The position numbers and the translations under genes were made by a program. From Curtobacterium flaccumfaciens UCD-AKU (GTDB lineage: Bacteria > Actinomycetota > Actinomycetes > Actinomycetales > Microbacteriaceae), in assembly GCF_000349565.1 (NCBI RefSeq), contig NZ_KB714629.1:36076-100075 (forward strand): a stretch of 64,000 bases of DNA. Direction: 5' to 3'. Positions 14,968 through 24,071 of this stretch are shown in pieces (the stretch's first letter is position 1; each line of letters begins with the position of its first letter). The notes beneath the pieces are model-generated. The model was not told the DNA's origin. It saw only the letters and a list, made by a program, of their open reading frames with translations, and made no database searches.

Positions 14968-16292
14968 CAGTCGCGCAGGAACAGCTCGACGACGGGGACG
15001 GCGACGTCGGGTCGCACGATGGGCAGCGTCAGGGTGAGGGTGCCGGCGGGCTGGCCGCCGAGCCCGGTGTTCTGCGCTCGGGTGCCCGGCGGGATCTCGC
15101 GGAAGTGGATCTCCGACGCGTCGTTGAGCAGCTGCGCGTACGCCACCTTGCCGGCCAGGTCTGGCAGGTGCACGTGCTCGAACGGCCAGGCGAACAGGTG
15201 CAGGTACAGGCGGTTCCCGTTCTGCGTGTAGACGGTGTTCCGCGGGGCGACGAACTTCGCGGGTCCGGCGCCGTACACCGAGCGGGCGTGCTGGTGCATC
15301 CACGTCCCGATGCCCTCGAGCGTCCGGCGGGAGACCCCGTCGAACTCACCGCGACCGGTCGGCCCGATGTTGAGCAGCATGTTCCCGTTGTTCGAGACGC
15401 CGTCGACGAGCATGCGGACGAGCAGGTCGACCGGCTTCAGGTTGAGGTTGTCGCGGTCGTAACCCCACGAGCCGTTCAACGTCTGGCAGGCCTCCCACGG
15501 CACCGGGACCCCGCCGACCTCCATCGGCTTGTCGGGCTGGTACTGCTCCGGGGTGACCAGGTCACCGGGGATGTCGAGCCGGTCGTTGACGATGATGCCC
15601 GGCTGCAGGCGCTTCGTCAGCGCCATGAGTTCCTCGGAGCCCCACTCGTCGCGACCCTTGCCGCCCCAGATGTCATCGTGGTCGTTGTCCCGGTACGAGA
15701 AGTCGTAGAACAGGTAGTCGATCTGCCCGTAGTCGGTGAGCAGCTCCTCGATCTGACCGTGGAGGTACTCGCGGTAGCGGGACATGTCGCGGCCCTCGTT
15801 GAACGCCTCGATCTCCTCCGCCGAGTCGTCGCGCCGGGGGTGCACGCCGTCGACGGTGAAGTCCGGGTGGTGCCAGTCGATGAGCGAGTGGTAGAAACCG
15901 ACCCGCAGCCCCTCGGCACGGACGGCGTCGACGAACTCCCGAACGATGTCCCGGCCGAAGGGGGTGTTCGTGGACTTGTAGTCGGTGAGTGCGGTGTCCC
16001 ACAGGCAGAAGCCCTCGTGGTGCTTCGTGGTGAGGACGACGTACTTCATCCCCGCCGCGCGCGCACGGCGGGCCCAGTCGGCGGCGTCGAACAGGTCCGG
16101 GTCGAAGTGGTCGAAGTACTTCTGGTAGTCGGCGTCGGTGATCCGTTCGTGGTTCTTCACCCACTCGTGCCGTGCCGGCAGGGCGTAGAGCCCCCAGTGG
16201 ATGAACATGCCGAACCGGTCGTGGGAGAACCACGCGGGGAACCCCGCGGGATCGGTCGCGGTCTGCGGCTCGGCAGGTGCGGTGATGGTCAT
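14967..16292 (-). CDS. Alpha-L-fucosidase, GH29
   Basis: A 441-residue glycoside hydrolase of family 29. It starts its TIM barrel with WFSHDRFGMFIHWGLYAL (about 21-38), has TKHHEGFCLWD at about 89 and the probable nucleophile Asp in IDYLFYDFSY near residue 197. There is no signal peptide, so it should act inside the cell on imported fucosylated oligosaccharides or glycosides. It lies between the permease genes and the mutarotase. The enzyme is short for GH29 and lacks an added carbohydrate-binding module. The acid/base residue cannot be assigned by eye. Confidence 0.9.
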   Translation of the reverse strand: MTITAPAEPQTATDPAGFPAWFSHDRFGMFIHWGLYALPARHEWVKNHERITDADYQKYFDHFDPDLFDAADWARRARAAGMKYVVLTTKHHEGFCLWDTALTDYKSTNTPFGRDIVREFVDAVRAEGLRVGFYHSLIDWHHPDFTVDGVHPRRDDSAEEIEAFNEGRDMSRYREYLHGQIEELLTDYGQIDYLFYDFSYRDNDHDDIWGGKGRDEWGSEELMALTKRLQPGIIVNDRLDIPGDLVTPEQYQPDKPMEVGGVPVPWEACQTLNGSWGYDRDNLNLKPVDLLVRMLVDGVSNNGNMLLNIGPTGRGEFDGVSRRTLEGIGTWMHQHARSVYGAGPAKFVAPRNTVYTQNGNRLYLHLFAWPFEHVHLPDLAGKVAYAQLLNDASEIHFREIPPGTRAQNTGLGGQPAGTLTLTLPIVRPDVAVPVVELFLRD

Positions 16293-16341
16293 GAGGCCAG
16301 TGTTCCTTTCAGTGGAGGACGAGGGAAGACGTCCGGCGGCG

Positions 16342-17232
16342 TCACCGGCCGCCGAGACCGCTGGTGACGATCCCCTTGACCAGGTGCTTCTGGAGCAGGA
16401 TCAGCAGGATCACGGTGGGCAGCATCGAGATCACCGACGCCGCCATCACGAGGTTCCACTCGGAGCCCTGCTGCCCGAAGAACTGCTGCAGGCCGAGCGG
16501 GATGGTGCCACGGGCCTCGACGTCGTTGACGATGACGAGCGGCCAGAGGAACGAGTTCCAGTACGCGATGAACGAGAACACGGCGAGGACCGCCATCGTC
16601 GGCCGGGCGAGCGGGAGCATCACCGAGCAGAACGTCCGGATCGCTCCGGCACCGTCCACCCGGGCGGCGTCGTCGAGCTCCTGCGGCACGGTGAGGAAGA
16701 ACTGCCGCACCAGGAACGCGCCGAGGGCCGTGAACGCCCACGGGATGATGAGCGCCTGGAACGTGTCGACCCACCCGAAGCCCTGCATCATCACGTACAT
16801 CGGGATGACGAGGACGTCCTGCGGGATCATCAGCGTCGCGAGGAACAGGACGAACACCGTGTTCCGGCCGCGCCACCGCAGTCGTGAGAACGCGTAGCCG
16901 GACAGCACCGCGACGGCGACGTTGATCGCGGTGCCGGCCGCGGCGACGAACACGCCGTTCAGGATGAACCGGGCGAACGGCAGGTAGGTGAACGCCTGCG
17001 CGTAGTTGCCCCACTCGATGGACGAGCCCCACAGGGTCGGCGGGGTCGTGAATACGTCGGCCGACGGCTTCAGGCTCGTCGCCACCATGTAGATGAGCGG
17101 CGAGACGAACAGCAGGGCCACCAGGCACAGCAGCACGTACCCGACTGCGTGCCGCACCCTGCCGGCCTGCCGGTGCGTGCGGGGCAGCGCCCGCGGGTTG
17201 ATCGTCCGGTTGGACGAGGTCAGCTCACTCAT
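16342..17232 (-). CDS. Sugar ABC transporter permease, MalG type (fucoside importer)
   Basis: A 296-residue CUT1 permease. Six hydrophobic segments follow a basic N-terminus, and the EAA motif EELDDAARVDGAG-like stretch (QELDDAARVDGAGAIRTF) lies near residue 190. It pairs with the MalF-type permease encoded just upstream, overlapping by 8 bp, to form the membrane channel for fucose-containing glycosides. No ATPase gene is in the operon, so the energy subunit must come from elsewhere. Confidence 0.9.
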   Translation of the reverse strand: MSELTSSNRTINPRALPRTHRQAGRVRHAVGYVLLCLVALLFVSPLIYMVATSLKPSADVFTTPPTLWGSSIEWGNYAQAFTYLPFARFILNGVFVAAAGTAINVAVAVLSGYAFSRLRWRGRNTVFVLFLATLMIPQDVLVIPMYVMMQGFGWVDTFQALIIPWAFTALGAFLVRQFFLTVPQELDDAARVDGAGAIRTFCSVMLPLARPTMAVLAVFSFIAYWNSFLWPLVIVNDVEARGTIPLGLQQFFGQQGSEWNLVMAASVISMLPTVILLILLQKHLVKGIVTSGLGGR

Positions 17233-18199
17233 AGTGCACCCACCGCTTCTGTCCGAGGAACTGGACGGCCGTGATGCCGAGGATGATGACGAACAGCACC
17301 CACGCCCCGGCCGATGCGAGTCCGAGCTGCTGGGTCTGGAACCCGGTGTTGTAGATGTACTGCACCAGGGTCTCGGTCGCGGTGCCGGGACCGCCCTTCG
17401 TCAGGACGAACGGCTGCACGAACACCTGGAACGAGGTGATCAGGGTCATCATCGTCGCGAAGAAGATCGACGGCGAGATGAGCGGGAACTTGATCCGCCA
17501 GAACATCTGCCAGGCGTTCGCCCCGTCGAGCTGGGCAGCCTCGATCTGGTTCTCCGGCACCGAGTCGAGCGCCGCCGAGAAGATCAGCATGTTGTAGCCG
17601 AACCCCTGCCAGACGCTCATCGCGACGACGGCGAGCATCGCCCATTGGTCGTCCGCCAGGAAGTTCGGGGCGTGCACGCCGACGGTCGACTGCAGCGTCG
17701 CGTCGATGGCGCCGCCCGGCTGGTACAGCATCCGCCAGACGACGACGTTCGCGACGATCGGCGTGATCGTCGGGATGAAGAACAGCACGCGGAAGACGTG
17801 CCGGTGCCGGATCTTCGGGGTGAGCCAGGCCGCGAGTCCGAGGGACACGACCAGGTTGAGCGGCACGTAGAGCACGACGAACAGCACCGTGTTGAGCGTG
17901 ACCGTCCGGAAGATCGGGTCGGAGAACAGCTGCGCGTAGTTCGACAGGCCGGCCCACGAGCGTTCACCGAGCATCGGCCAGTTCATGAAGCTCACGACGA
18001 GCGACGCCAGGATCGGGAACGCCGTGAACACGACGAGGCCGATCGAGTGCGGTGCGGCGAACGCCGCGCCCCACCACGAGCGGCGGCCGAGCTCGGCGTC
18101 GGCGCCGCCGGTCTTCCGGCGGGGCGCCGCGCCGGTCGCGACCGCGACCGCGGGGGCGGGCAGCGCCGCCTCGGCGGGTGGGTCCTGGATGGTGGTCAT
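17225..18199 (-). CDS. Sugar ABC transporter permease, MalF type (fucoside importer)
   Basis: A 324-residue CUT1 permease with an N-terminal Ala/Gly-rich cytosolic tail of about 45 residues, six membrane segments and the EAA loop ENQIEAAQLDGANAWQMF near residue 215. The start at 18199 follows a GAGG-like ribosome site. It is separated from the binding-protein gene by 108 bp that hold a palindrome, an arrangement often seen where the binding protein is made in excess over the membrane parts. Confidence 0.9.
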   Translation of the reverse strand: MTTIQDPPAEAALPAPAVAVATGAAPRRKTGGADAELGRRSWWGAAFAAPHSIGLVVFTAFPILASLVVSFMNWPMLGERSWAGLSNYAQLFSDPIFRTVTLNTVLFVVLYVPLNLVVSLGLAAWLTPKIRHRHVFRVLFFIPTITPIVANVVVWRMLYQPGGAIDATLQSTVGVHAPNFLADDQWAMLAVVAMSVWQGFGYNMLIFSAALDSVPENQIEAAQLDGANAWQMFWRIKFPLISPSIFFATMMTLITSFQVFVQPFVLTKGGPGTATETLVQYIYNTGFQTQQLGLASAGAWVLFVIILGITAVQFLGQKRWVHYE

Positions 18200-18246
18200 G
18201 CGACGACCTCCTCGTCGTTCGCGCGGTCCTGAACAGGGTGGGGATC

Positions 18247-18289
18247 GGACGGGAGGCCCGTGGCGGGGCCGTGGCGGGCCTCCCCGTCC
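18247..18289. terminator. Intercistronic palindrome, GGAGGCsCG family (copy B)
   Basis: GGACGGGAGGCCCG pairs with CGGGCCTCCCCGTCC across a GGC-rich loop. It lies between the binding-protein gene and the two permease genes of one operon, where it could stop part of the transcripts or protect the upstream message. Confidence 0.5.
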
Positions 18290-18307
18290 GTCAAGGGGTG
18301 ACGCCCG

Positions 18308-19555
18308 TCACTGCGAGCCGAGCTGGCTCGCGATGGACGACATCGTGTCCTTGCCGGAGGTCTGTCCGTTCACCGCCTGCAGGGCGTACTGCGCGAAGAG
18401 CTGGTTGAGCTGGTCGCTCTGCTTGTTGCCGGGCAGCGGGGTGGCGTTCTCGAGCCCGGTCTTCAGGGCGTCCTCGACCCCGTCGATGCCGGCGTTGTCG
18501 TACCAGGCCTGCTGCGCCGCGGTGCGTGCCGGGAAGGCGCGACCCTGCTCGGCGAGCGAGGTGAGCGTGGACTCGTTCGTCATCGTCGTGATGGCCTTGA
18601 ACGCCTGCTCGGGGTACTTGCACTGCTTCGAGATGCCGAAGCCCGACCCGGCGGCGAACGAGCTGGGTCCGTCCGTGCCCGAGGGGATCGTCGTGATGCC
18701 GAGGTCGAACTGCACCTTGGCCTTCTGGCTGATGATCGACCACGGGCCGTCGCTGTACATCGCGACGTCACCGGACACGAACGCGTTGTCGTCGGTGGAG
18801 CCGTCGGTGCTCGCCTGCGTGGCGTAGCCGTCCTTGACCAGGCTGCCGATCCAGTCGAGCCCCTCGGCGAACTTCGTGTTCGAGGCGTCGAGCGTGCCGT
18901 CGGCCCCGATGACCCGACCGCCGTTGTAGCCGAGGATCATCGACTCGAGGGGGATGTCCTCGACGCTCGTGCCCCAGATCGGCGTGCCGGCGGCCTTGAG
19001 TTGCTTGGCGGCGTCCTCGAACTCGTCGACCGTCCAGCCCGGCTTCGGCTCGGGGACGCCCGCCTTGTCGAAGATGTCCTTGTTGTAGAACATGACCATG
19101 GGGCCGGTGTCGTACGGCAGCCCGTAGAGCTTGCCGTCGACCTTCATGCCGTCGAGCCCGGTCTGGTCGTACTCGCTCAGGTCGAGGTCGGCCTGCTTCG
19201 CCATGTCGTCGATCGGCACGAGCACGTCCGTGTAGTTCGCGGCGCGGAGCGACTGGATGCTCACGATGCACGGGGCGGTGCCGGTCGACAGCTGCGTGCG
19301 GAGCTTCGTCCAGTAGTCGTTGAACGGGGAGCCCTGGATCGACACGTCCACGTCGTCGTCGGTCTTGACGGTGTCGGCGACCTTCTGCCACGCGGCCTTG
19401 TCCTCCTTCCCGGCGATCCACATGGCCCAGGTGAGGGAGTCCTTCGACTGGCCGTCGCTGGCGTTGCTGCCAGCGGAACAGCCGGTGAGCACGAGCAGGG
19501 CAGCTGCTGCTGCCGCCAGCCCGGCGGTACGTCGTCGTTGCATCGGTGTCTCCAC
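18308..19555 (-). CDS. Sugar ABC transporter substrate-binding lipoprotein (fucoside importer)
   Basis: A 415-residue family-1 extracellular binding protein, lipidated at the Cys in LLVLTGCSAGSN (about 26). Typical pieces are WAMWIAGKEDKAAWQKV, YGLPYDTGPMVMFYNKDIFDKAG near residue 145 and FVSGDVAMYSDGPW near 260. The operon context (GH29 fucosidase, fuconate dehydratase) makes an L-fucoside or fucosylated oligosaccharide the likely ligand. It follows the dehydratase gene by 36 bp. Confidence 0.9.
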   Translation of the reverse strand: METPMQRRRTAGLAAAAAALLVLTGCSAGSNASDGQSKDSLTWAMWIAGKEDKAAWQKVADTVKTDDDVDVSIQGSPFNDYWTKLRTQLSTGTAPCIVSIQSLRAANYTDVLVPIDDMAKQADLDLSEYDQTGLDGMKVDGKLYGLPYDTGPMVMFYNKDIFDKAGVPEPKPGWTVDEFEDAAKQLKAAGTPIWGTSVEDIPLESMILGYNGGRVIGADGTLDASNTKFAEGLDWIGSLVKDGYATQASTDGSTDDNAFVSGDVAMYSDGPWSIISQKAKVQFDLGITTIPSGTDGPSSFAAGSGFGISKQCKYPEQAFKAITTMTNESTLTSLAEQGRAFPARTAAQQAWYDNAGIDGVEDALKTGLENATPLPGNKQSDQLNQLFAQYALQAVNGQTSGKDTMSSIASQLGSQ

Positions 19556-19591
19556 TTCGTCGTGGTGATGGGGTGTGCGGGGAGGGGGGAT

Positions 19592-20929
19592 TCAGGCGAC
19601 CCGGACGGCGTCCGGGACGTGCGCTGCGTCGGACTCGGCCCAGACCGGGCCGTCCGGGAACGCGTGGGTGGTCAGGGTGTCGGCGAGCATCTCGGTGCCG
19701 GCGCCGGGCGCGGTCGGCGGCCAGTAGCGGCCGTCGTGGACGTCGACCGGGGTCACGAAGTGCTCGTGCAGGTGGTCGACGAACTCGATGCACCGGGTGT
19801 CGAGGTCGCCGGTCAGGGCGACCGCGTCGAACATCGACAGGTGCTGCACCGCCTCGCACAGGCCGACACCGCCGGCGTGCGGGCAGACACGGACGCCGTG
19901 CTTCGCGGCGAGGAGCAGGATCGCCAGGTTCTCGTTCACCCCGGCGACCCGGGTGGCGTCGATCTGCAGCACCGACATCGACCTGGCCTGGATCAGCTGC
20001 TTCGCGATCACGCGGTTCGCCATGTGCTCCCCCGTCGCGACCGGGATCGGGGCGATGCGCCGGGCGATCTCGGCGTGGGCCAGGATGTCGTCCGGGCTCG
20101 TGGGCTCCTCGACCCACGCGATGTCGAAGGGGCGGAGCCGGTCGATCCACGCCACGGCCTCGTCGACGTCCCAGCGCTGGTTGGCGTCGATCGCGATCCG
20201 GACGTCCGGGCCGACGGTGGCGCGGGCGATGCCCATCCGTCGGACGTCCTCGTCCACGTCGCCGCCGACCTTGAGCTTGATCTGGGTGAACCCGTCGTCC
20301 ACGGCTTCACGGCACAGCCGCGCGAGCTTCTCGTCGTCGTAGCCGAGCCAGCCCGGGGTCGTCGTGTAGGCGCGGTAACCCTCGCGCTCCAGACGGGTAC
20401 GGCGTTCGGCACGCAGCGGTTCGGCGGCGCGGAACAGCTCGAGCGCCTCGGCCGGGGTGATCGCGTCGGTCAGGTACCGGAAGTCGACCAGGTCGACGAG
20501 TTCCTCGGGACGCAGGTCGGCGAGCAGGGCCCAGAGCGGCTGCCCCGCACGTTTCGCCCGCAGGTCCCACAGGGCGTTCACCACGGCGCCGATCGCCATG
20601 TGCATGACGCCCTTCTCCGGGCCGAGCCACCGCAGCTGCGAGTCGTGCACCATCGCGCGCCAGGTGCCGCCCATGTCGGCCAGGACCGCCTCGGCATCGG
20701 CGCCGACGACGTGCCCGCGGAGCGCCGCGATCGCCGACTCCTGCACCTCGTTGCCGCGGCCGATGGTGAAGACGAAGCCGGTGCCGACCAGGCCGTCGAG
20801 CGCGTCGGTGGTGATCTCGACGTAGGCGGCGGAGTAGTCGGGAGCGGGGTTCATGGCGTCGGACCCGTCGTGCTCTCGCGAGGTCGGGAACCGGATGTCG
20901 TGCACGTGCAGACCGGTGATGCGGCTCAT
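19592..20929 (-). CDS. L-fuconate dehydratase (enolase superfamily)
   Basis: A 445-residue mandelate-racemase/enolase superfamily enzyme with the FucD arrangement: KxK in [11 protein letters not shown] (about 220), metal ligands DAN (about 250), EEP (about 276) and GEH (about 303), and the His in [12 protein letters not shown] (about 353). It dehydrates L-fuconate to 2-keto-3-deoxy-L-fuconate. ATG at 20929 has AGGAGACACAG in front and gives the family start ([15 protein letters not shown]). It is the first gene of the minus-strand fucose operon, and an operator-like palindrome lies 49 bp upstream. Confidence 0.92.
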   Translation of the reverse strand: MSRITGLHVHDIRFPTSREHDGSDAMNPAPDYSAAYVEITTDALDGLVGTGFVFTIGRGNEVQESAIAALRGHVVGADAEAVLADMGGTWRAMVHDSQLRWLGPEKGVMHMAIGAVVNALWDLRAKRAGQPLWALLADLRPEELVDLVDFRYLTDAITPAEALELFRAAEPLRAERRTRLEREGYRAYTTTPGWLGYDDEKLARLCREAVDDGFTQIKLKVGGDVDEDVRRMGIARATVGPDVRIAIDANQRWDVDEAVAWIDRLRPFDIAWVEEPTSPDDILAHAEIARRIAPIPVATGEHMANRVIAKQLIQARSMSVLQIDATRVAGVNENLAILLLAAKHGVRVCPHAGGVGLCEAVQHLSMFDAVALTGDLDTRCIEFVDHLHEHFVTPVDVHDGRYWPPTAPGAGTEMLADTLTTHAFPDGPVWAESDAAHVPDAVRVA

Positions 20930-20977
20930 CTGTGTCTCCTGCCGTCCGGTCTCCGTCGACCGAACGGTGCAATCAAA

Positions 20978-20988
20978 ACATCCGATGT
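20978..20988. promoter_or_regulatory. Candidate fucose-regulon operator (main operon promoter)
   Basis: ACATCCGATGT, a perfect palindrome around a central C, inside the AT-richer stretch AATCAAAACATCCGATGTCT. It is the promoter-region element of the seven-gene operon running from the dehydratase to the aldo/keto reductase. Confidence 0.6.
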
Positions 20989-21078
20989 CTTGCGCGTCAA
21001 GAGCCGTGTTCGTGCCGTTTCGGCGAAAGTCACCCCGCAACCGTCCGATGACTGCGCATGCGGCGGTCTGGACGCATC

Positions 21079-21131
21079 AACGGCCTGGAGGCGCGGTGCG
21101 GGTCGGTCCCGCACCGCGCCTCCAGGCCGTT
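21079..21131. terminator. Perfect 24-bp palindrome, GGAGGCsCG family (copy C)
   Basis: Arms of 24 bp (21079-21102 and 21108-21131, beginning AACGGCCTGGAGGCGCGG) with a 5-base loop and no mismatch. It lies 40 bp past the stop of the TetR gene, so it can end the exporter/TetR transcript. The remaining 20989-21078 shows nothing I can name. Confidence 0.65.
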
Positions 21132-21170
21132 CTCGCCCCCGCGCCGGGGGCGACGCGATGGTCGCGCCGG

Positions 21171-21764
21171 TCAGGCGGAGGCGAGCCGCCCCATCTCGGC
21201 GACGACCGCACGCAGCCGCGCCGCGAGCTCGTCGCGCGAACCGTCCGCCGACCGGTGGGCCGACTCGATCACGGCGGCCATCACCAGCGTGGTCGCGGTC
21301 CGCGCGGTGTCCTCGCCGACCCGCTCGGCCGCGACCGTCAGGACCGTCTGCCGGGCGTGCGCCATCCACTGCATCATCGCCGGGACCATCTCGGGCCGGG
21401 CCCGGACGAGCTCCTTCATGCGCCGACGGTCCTGTGGCAGGGTGACCGTCTGCGCGACGAGCTCGCAGAGGTCCGACACCAGCGGACCCGCGGAACCGAG
21501 GAACGCTGCGCGCGCCGCGTCCGGGACCATCGTCGCCGGCAACCCGAGGGCCGCCTCGGCCTTCGACGGGAAGTAGTTGAAGAAGGTCCGCGGGGAGACC
21601 CCGGCGTCCGCGCAGATCTGCTCCACCGTCACCCCGGCGAGCCCCCGCTCGGTGACCAGGGCGAGTGCCGACCGGTGGATGGCGGACCGGGTCTGCTGCT
21701 TCTTGCGTTCCCGCAGGCCGCAGTCGCTCGCGACGAGGTCCTCGGTGGTGGTGGTCTGGTGCAC
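21171..21764 (-). CDS. TetR family regulator of the adjacent exporter
   Basis: A 197-residue regulator. The N-terminal helix-turn-helix is clear (VTVEQICADAGVSPRTFFNYF, about 48-68) and the rest is a helical ligand domain. The start is taken as the GTG at 21764 because no ATG is available in frame nearby and ACGGAG precedes it. It lies directly downstream of the DHA2 exporter gene on the same strand with a palindrome between them. It probably represses that exporter; the inducer is unknown. Confidence 0.85.
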   Translation of the reverse strand: MHQTTTTEDLVASDCGLRERKKQQTRSAIHRSALALVTERGLAGVTVEQICADAGVSPRTFFNYFPSKAEAALGLPATMVPDAARAAFLGSAGPLVSDLCELVAQTVTLPQDRRRMKELVRARPEMVPAMMQWMAHARQTVLTVAAERVGEDTARTATTLVMAAVIESAHRSADGSRDELAARLRAVVAEMGRLASA

Positions 21765-21799
21765 GTGCTGCGCTCCGTCCTGTTCTCGGGTCCGTGCGA

Positions 21800-21837
21800 C
21801 GCCGGGCCTCCGCGTCGTGTGACGAGGAGGCCCGGCG
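21800..21837. terminator. Palindrome between exporter and TetR genes, GGAGGCsCG family (copy H)
   Basis: CGCCGGGCCTCC pairs with GGAGGCCCGGCG, and an inner CGTC/GACG extends the stem. It starts 5 bp after the exporter stop codon and precedes the TetR gene on the same strand. Confidence 0.55.
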
Positions 21838-21841
21838 GGGT

Positions 21842-23902
21842 TCAGTCCTTGGACCGACCGCCCTGGACCGGGATCGAACCGGTGACCGGGGCGGTGGGCG
21901 AGCCCATCGTGTCCGCGGCCCGCACGGCCTGCGCTTCGAGGTCGTCGGCGGTGCCGGCGTCGTCCGCCTGCTCCTGCAGGGCCGAGCTCTTGCGGAGCGG
22001 CGGCGCCTTGAAGAAGAAGCTCAGGACGAACGCAAGCAGGATCACCGAGAAACCGACCCAGTAGACGGTCACGGCCGAGGCGTTGAACCCCGACATGAAC
22101 GGCCGGGTCAGGGCCGGGTCCGCACCGTTGAGGTAGGACGTGTCGCTCGTCTCGGCGTTCGAGTCCTTCGAGTCGTTCGCGCCCTTGTCGATCTGCTTCG
22201 ACAGCTCCGGGGCCAGCTGGTCCACCCAGTAGGTGCGCTGCGACGAGTCGGACCAGTCGACGACGAGTCGGCCGTCCTGCACGCTGGCGTGCGCCTTGTC
22301 GGCGGCTGCGGTGAGCGCCTGCTGCCGCACCGCATCGGGAGCACCGGCGGTGGCCGCGGTCACCTGGTCGGTGGCGGTGTCGAGCCCGGACTGCACCTGC
22401 TGCTGGAGCGGGGTGACGATCGGGTTCCAGATCTGGTCCATGACACCCTGGTTCGCCTCGGCGCTCGCGACCGTCGGGTCGAGCGCCGCGCTGAGGGCGG
22501 GCTTCAGGTTCGACTGGTCCGCCGTGGCGTGCAGGATGTTCGTCGGCATGAGCGAGAACAGGACGGACAGCAGCACGGCGGTGCCGAGCGTGCCACCGAT
22601 CTGCCGGAAGAACGTGGCGGACGACGTCGCGACACCCATGTCCCGCGGCTGCACCGCGTTCTGCGAGGCCAGGGTGATGCTCTGCATGAGCTGGCCGAGC
22701 CCGAGACCGATCAGGAACATGCCGATCATCAGGAACCACAGCGGCTTGTCGATCGTCATGAACGTCAGGACGACGTAGCCGAGCGACACCAGCGCCGTCC
22801 CGATGACCGGGAAGATCCGGTAGCGGCCGGTACGGGCCACGATCTGACCCGATGCGATCGAGGCGATCATCAGGCCACCGATCATCGGCAGCGTGGCGAA
22901 CCCGGACTCCGTCGGCGTCAGACCGGTGACGATCTGCAGGTAGAGCGGGATGGTGAGCATCGCACCGAACATCGCGAAGCCGACCAGGAAGCCCAGGACG
23001 GTCGCCATCGAGAACGTGGCCGAGCGGAAGAGCTTGAGCGGGATGATCGCGTCGTCCTGCATGCGGGTCTCGATCACCAGGAAGGCGACGAGGCCGAGCG
23101 CGCCGATGCCGTAGCAGGCCAGCGCACTCGCCGAACCCCAGCCCCACGTGCGACCCTGCTCCGCGACGAGGAGCAGCGGTGCCAGCGTGACGATGACCGA
23201 GGTCGCGCCCCACCAGTCGATGCGCGGCTTCGCCTTGGCCTCGCCGAACTTCGGCAGGTGCAGGAACGCGATCACCATGAGCAGCGCCGCGACGCCGATC
23301 GGCACGTTGATCAGGAACACCCAGCGCCAGCCGGTGATGCCGACGATCGAGCTCGCACCGGCGAACAGTCCGCCGATGAGCGGGCCGATGACGGACGAGA
23401 TGCCGAAGACCGCCAGGAAGTAGCCCTGGTACTTCGCACGCTCACGGGGCGCGAGGATGTCGCCCATGATCGCCAGTGGCAGCGACATCAGCGCACCGGC
23501 ACCGATGCCCTGGAACGCGCGGAAGGCGGCCAGCATGGTCATCGACGTCGACAGGGTCGAGAGCAGTGACCCGAGGATGAAGACCGCGATGCCGAAGATG
23601 TAGAGCGGGCGACGCCCGAAGACGTCGGAGAGCTTGCCGTAGATGGGCGTGGTGATGGTCGACGCGATCAGGTATGCGGTCGTGACCCAGGCCTGCTGGT
23701 CGAGGCCGTGCAGGTCGTCGCCGATCGTACGGATAGCGGTACCGACGATCGTCTGGTCGAGCGAGGACAGGAACATGCCCGCCATCAGGCCGTAGATGAC
23801 GAGCAGGATCTGGCGGTGCGACATGATCGGCTTGCCCGGCGTGCTCGCCGGGGAGTCCTGTCGTCCGCGCGACACCTCGACGGGTGCGGTGGCAGTGGAC
23901 AT
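21842..23902 (-). CDS. MFS multidrug exporter, DHA2 (14-TM) family
   Basis: A 686-residue drug:proton antiporter in the membrane. The DHA2 signature LDQTIVGTAIRTI lies near residue 48, motif A GKLSDVFGRRPLYIFG near 83 and motif C-like GPLIGGLFAG near 150. Between the last two membrane helices there is an unusually long hydrophilic insert of about 150 residues (about 465-615), Ala/Gln/Asp-rich and probably helical, outside the cell. The ATG at 23902 has GAGGAACACCGC in front. TetR follows. Divergent AT-rich palindromes upstream probably control it. Confidence 0.9.
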   Translation of the reverse strand: MSTATAPVEVSRGRQDSPASTPGKPIMSHRQILLVIYGLMAGMFLSSLDQTIVGTAIRTIGDDLHGLDQQAWVTTAYLIASTITTPIYGKLSDVFGRRPLYIFGIAVFILGSLLSTLSTSMTMLAAFRAFQGIGAGALMSLPLAIMGDILAPRERAKYQGYFLAVFGISSVIGPLIGGLFAGASSIVGITGWRWVFLINVPIGVAALLMVIAFLHLPKFGEAKAKPRIDWWGATSVIVTLAPLLLVAEQGRTWGWGSASALACYGIGALGLVAFLVIETRMQDDAIIPLKLFRSATFSMATVLGFLVGFAMFGAMLTIPLYLQIVTGLTPTESGFATLPMIGGLMIASIASGQIVARTGRYRIFPVIGTALVSLGYVVLTFMTIDKPLWFLMIGMFLIGLGLGQLMQSITLASQNAVQPRDMGVATSSATFFRQIGGTLGTAVLLSVLFSLMPTNILHATADQSNLKPALSAALDPTVASAEANQGVMDQIWNPIVTPLQQQVQSGLDTATDQVTAATAGAPDAVRQQALTAAADKAHASVQDGRLVVDWSDSSQRTYWVDQLAPELSKQIDKGANDSKDSNAETSDTSYLNGADPALTRPFMSGFNASAVTVYWVGFSVILLAFVLSFFFKAPPLRKSSALQEQADDAGTADDLEAQAVRAADTMGSPTAPVTGSIPVQGGRSKD

Positions 23903-23972
23903 GCGGTGTTCCTCACAGGGGGTGTGGCGTGGTGGTCGTCGGCCTGGTCGGGACCCCAAATCAGGATCAACC

Positions 23973-24027
23973 TTGCAGGCTATGCAACTTTACACCGCAA
24001 GCACCTTTGCCGCCAACGCAAAGTTGC
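23973..24027. promoter_or_regulatory. Overlapping inverted repeats, probable TetR operator region
   Basis: Three nested inverted repeats lie between the divergent exporter and phosphotransferase genes: TTGCA-N5-TGCAA (23973-23987), GCAACTTT ... AAAGTTGC (23984-23991 with 24020-24027) and CTTTGC-N7-GCAAAG (24005-24023). The stretch is AT-rich compared with its surroundings. The adjacent TetR protein is the natural candidate ligand. Confidence 0.5.
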
Positions 24028-24071
24028 CGAGCGTGCACGTTTGTGTACGGGTTCTCAGGTAGCGTCGGGTC

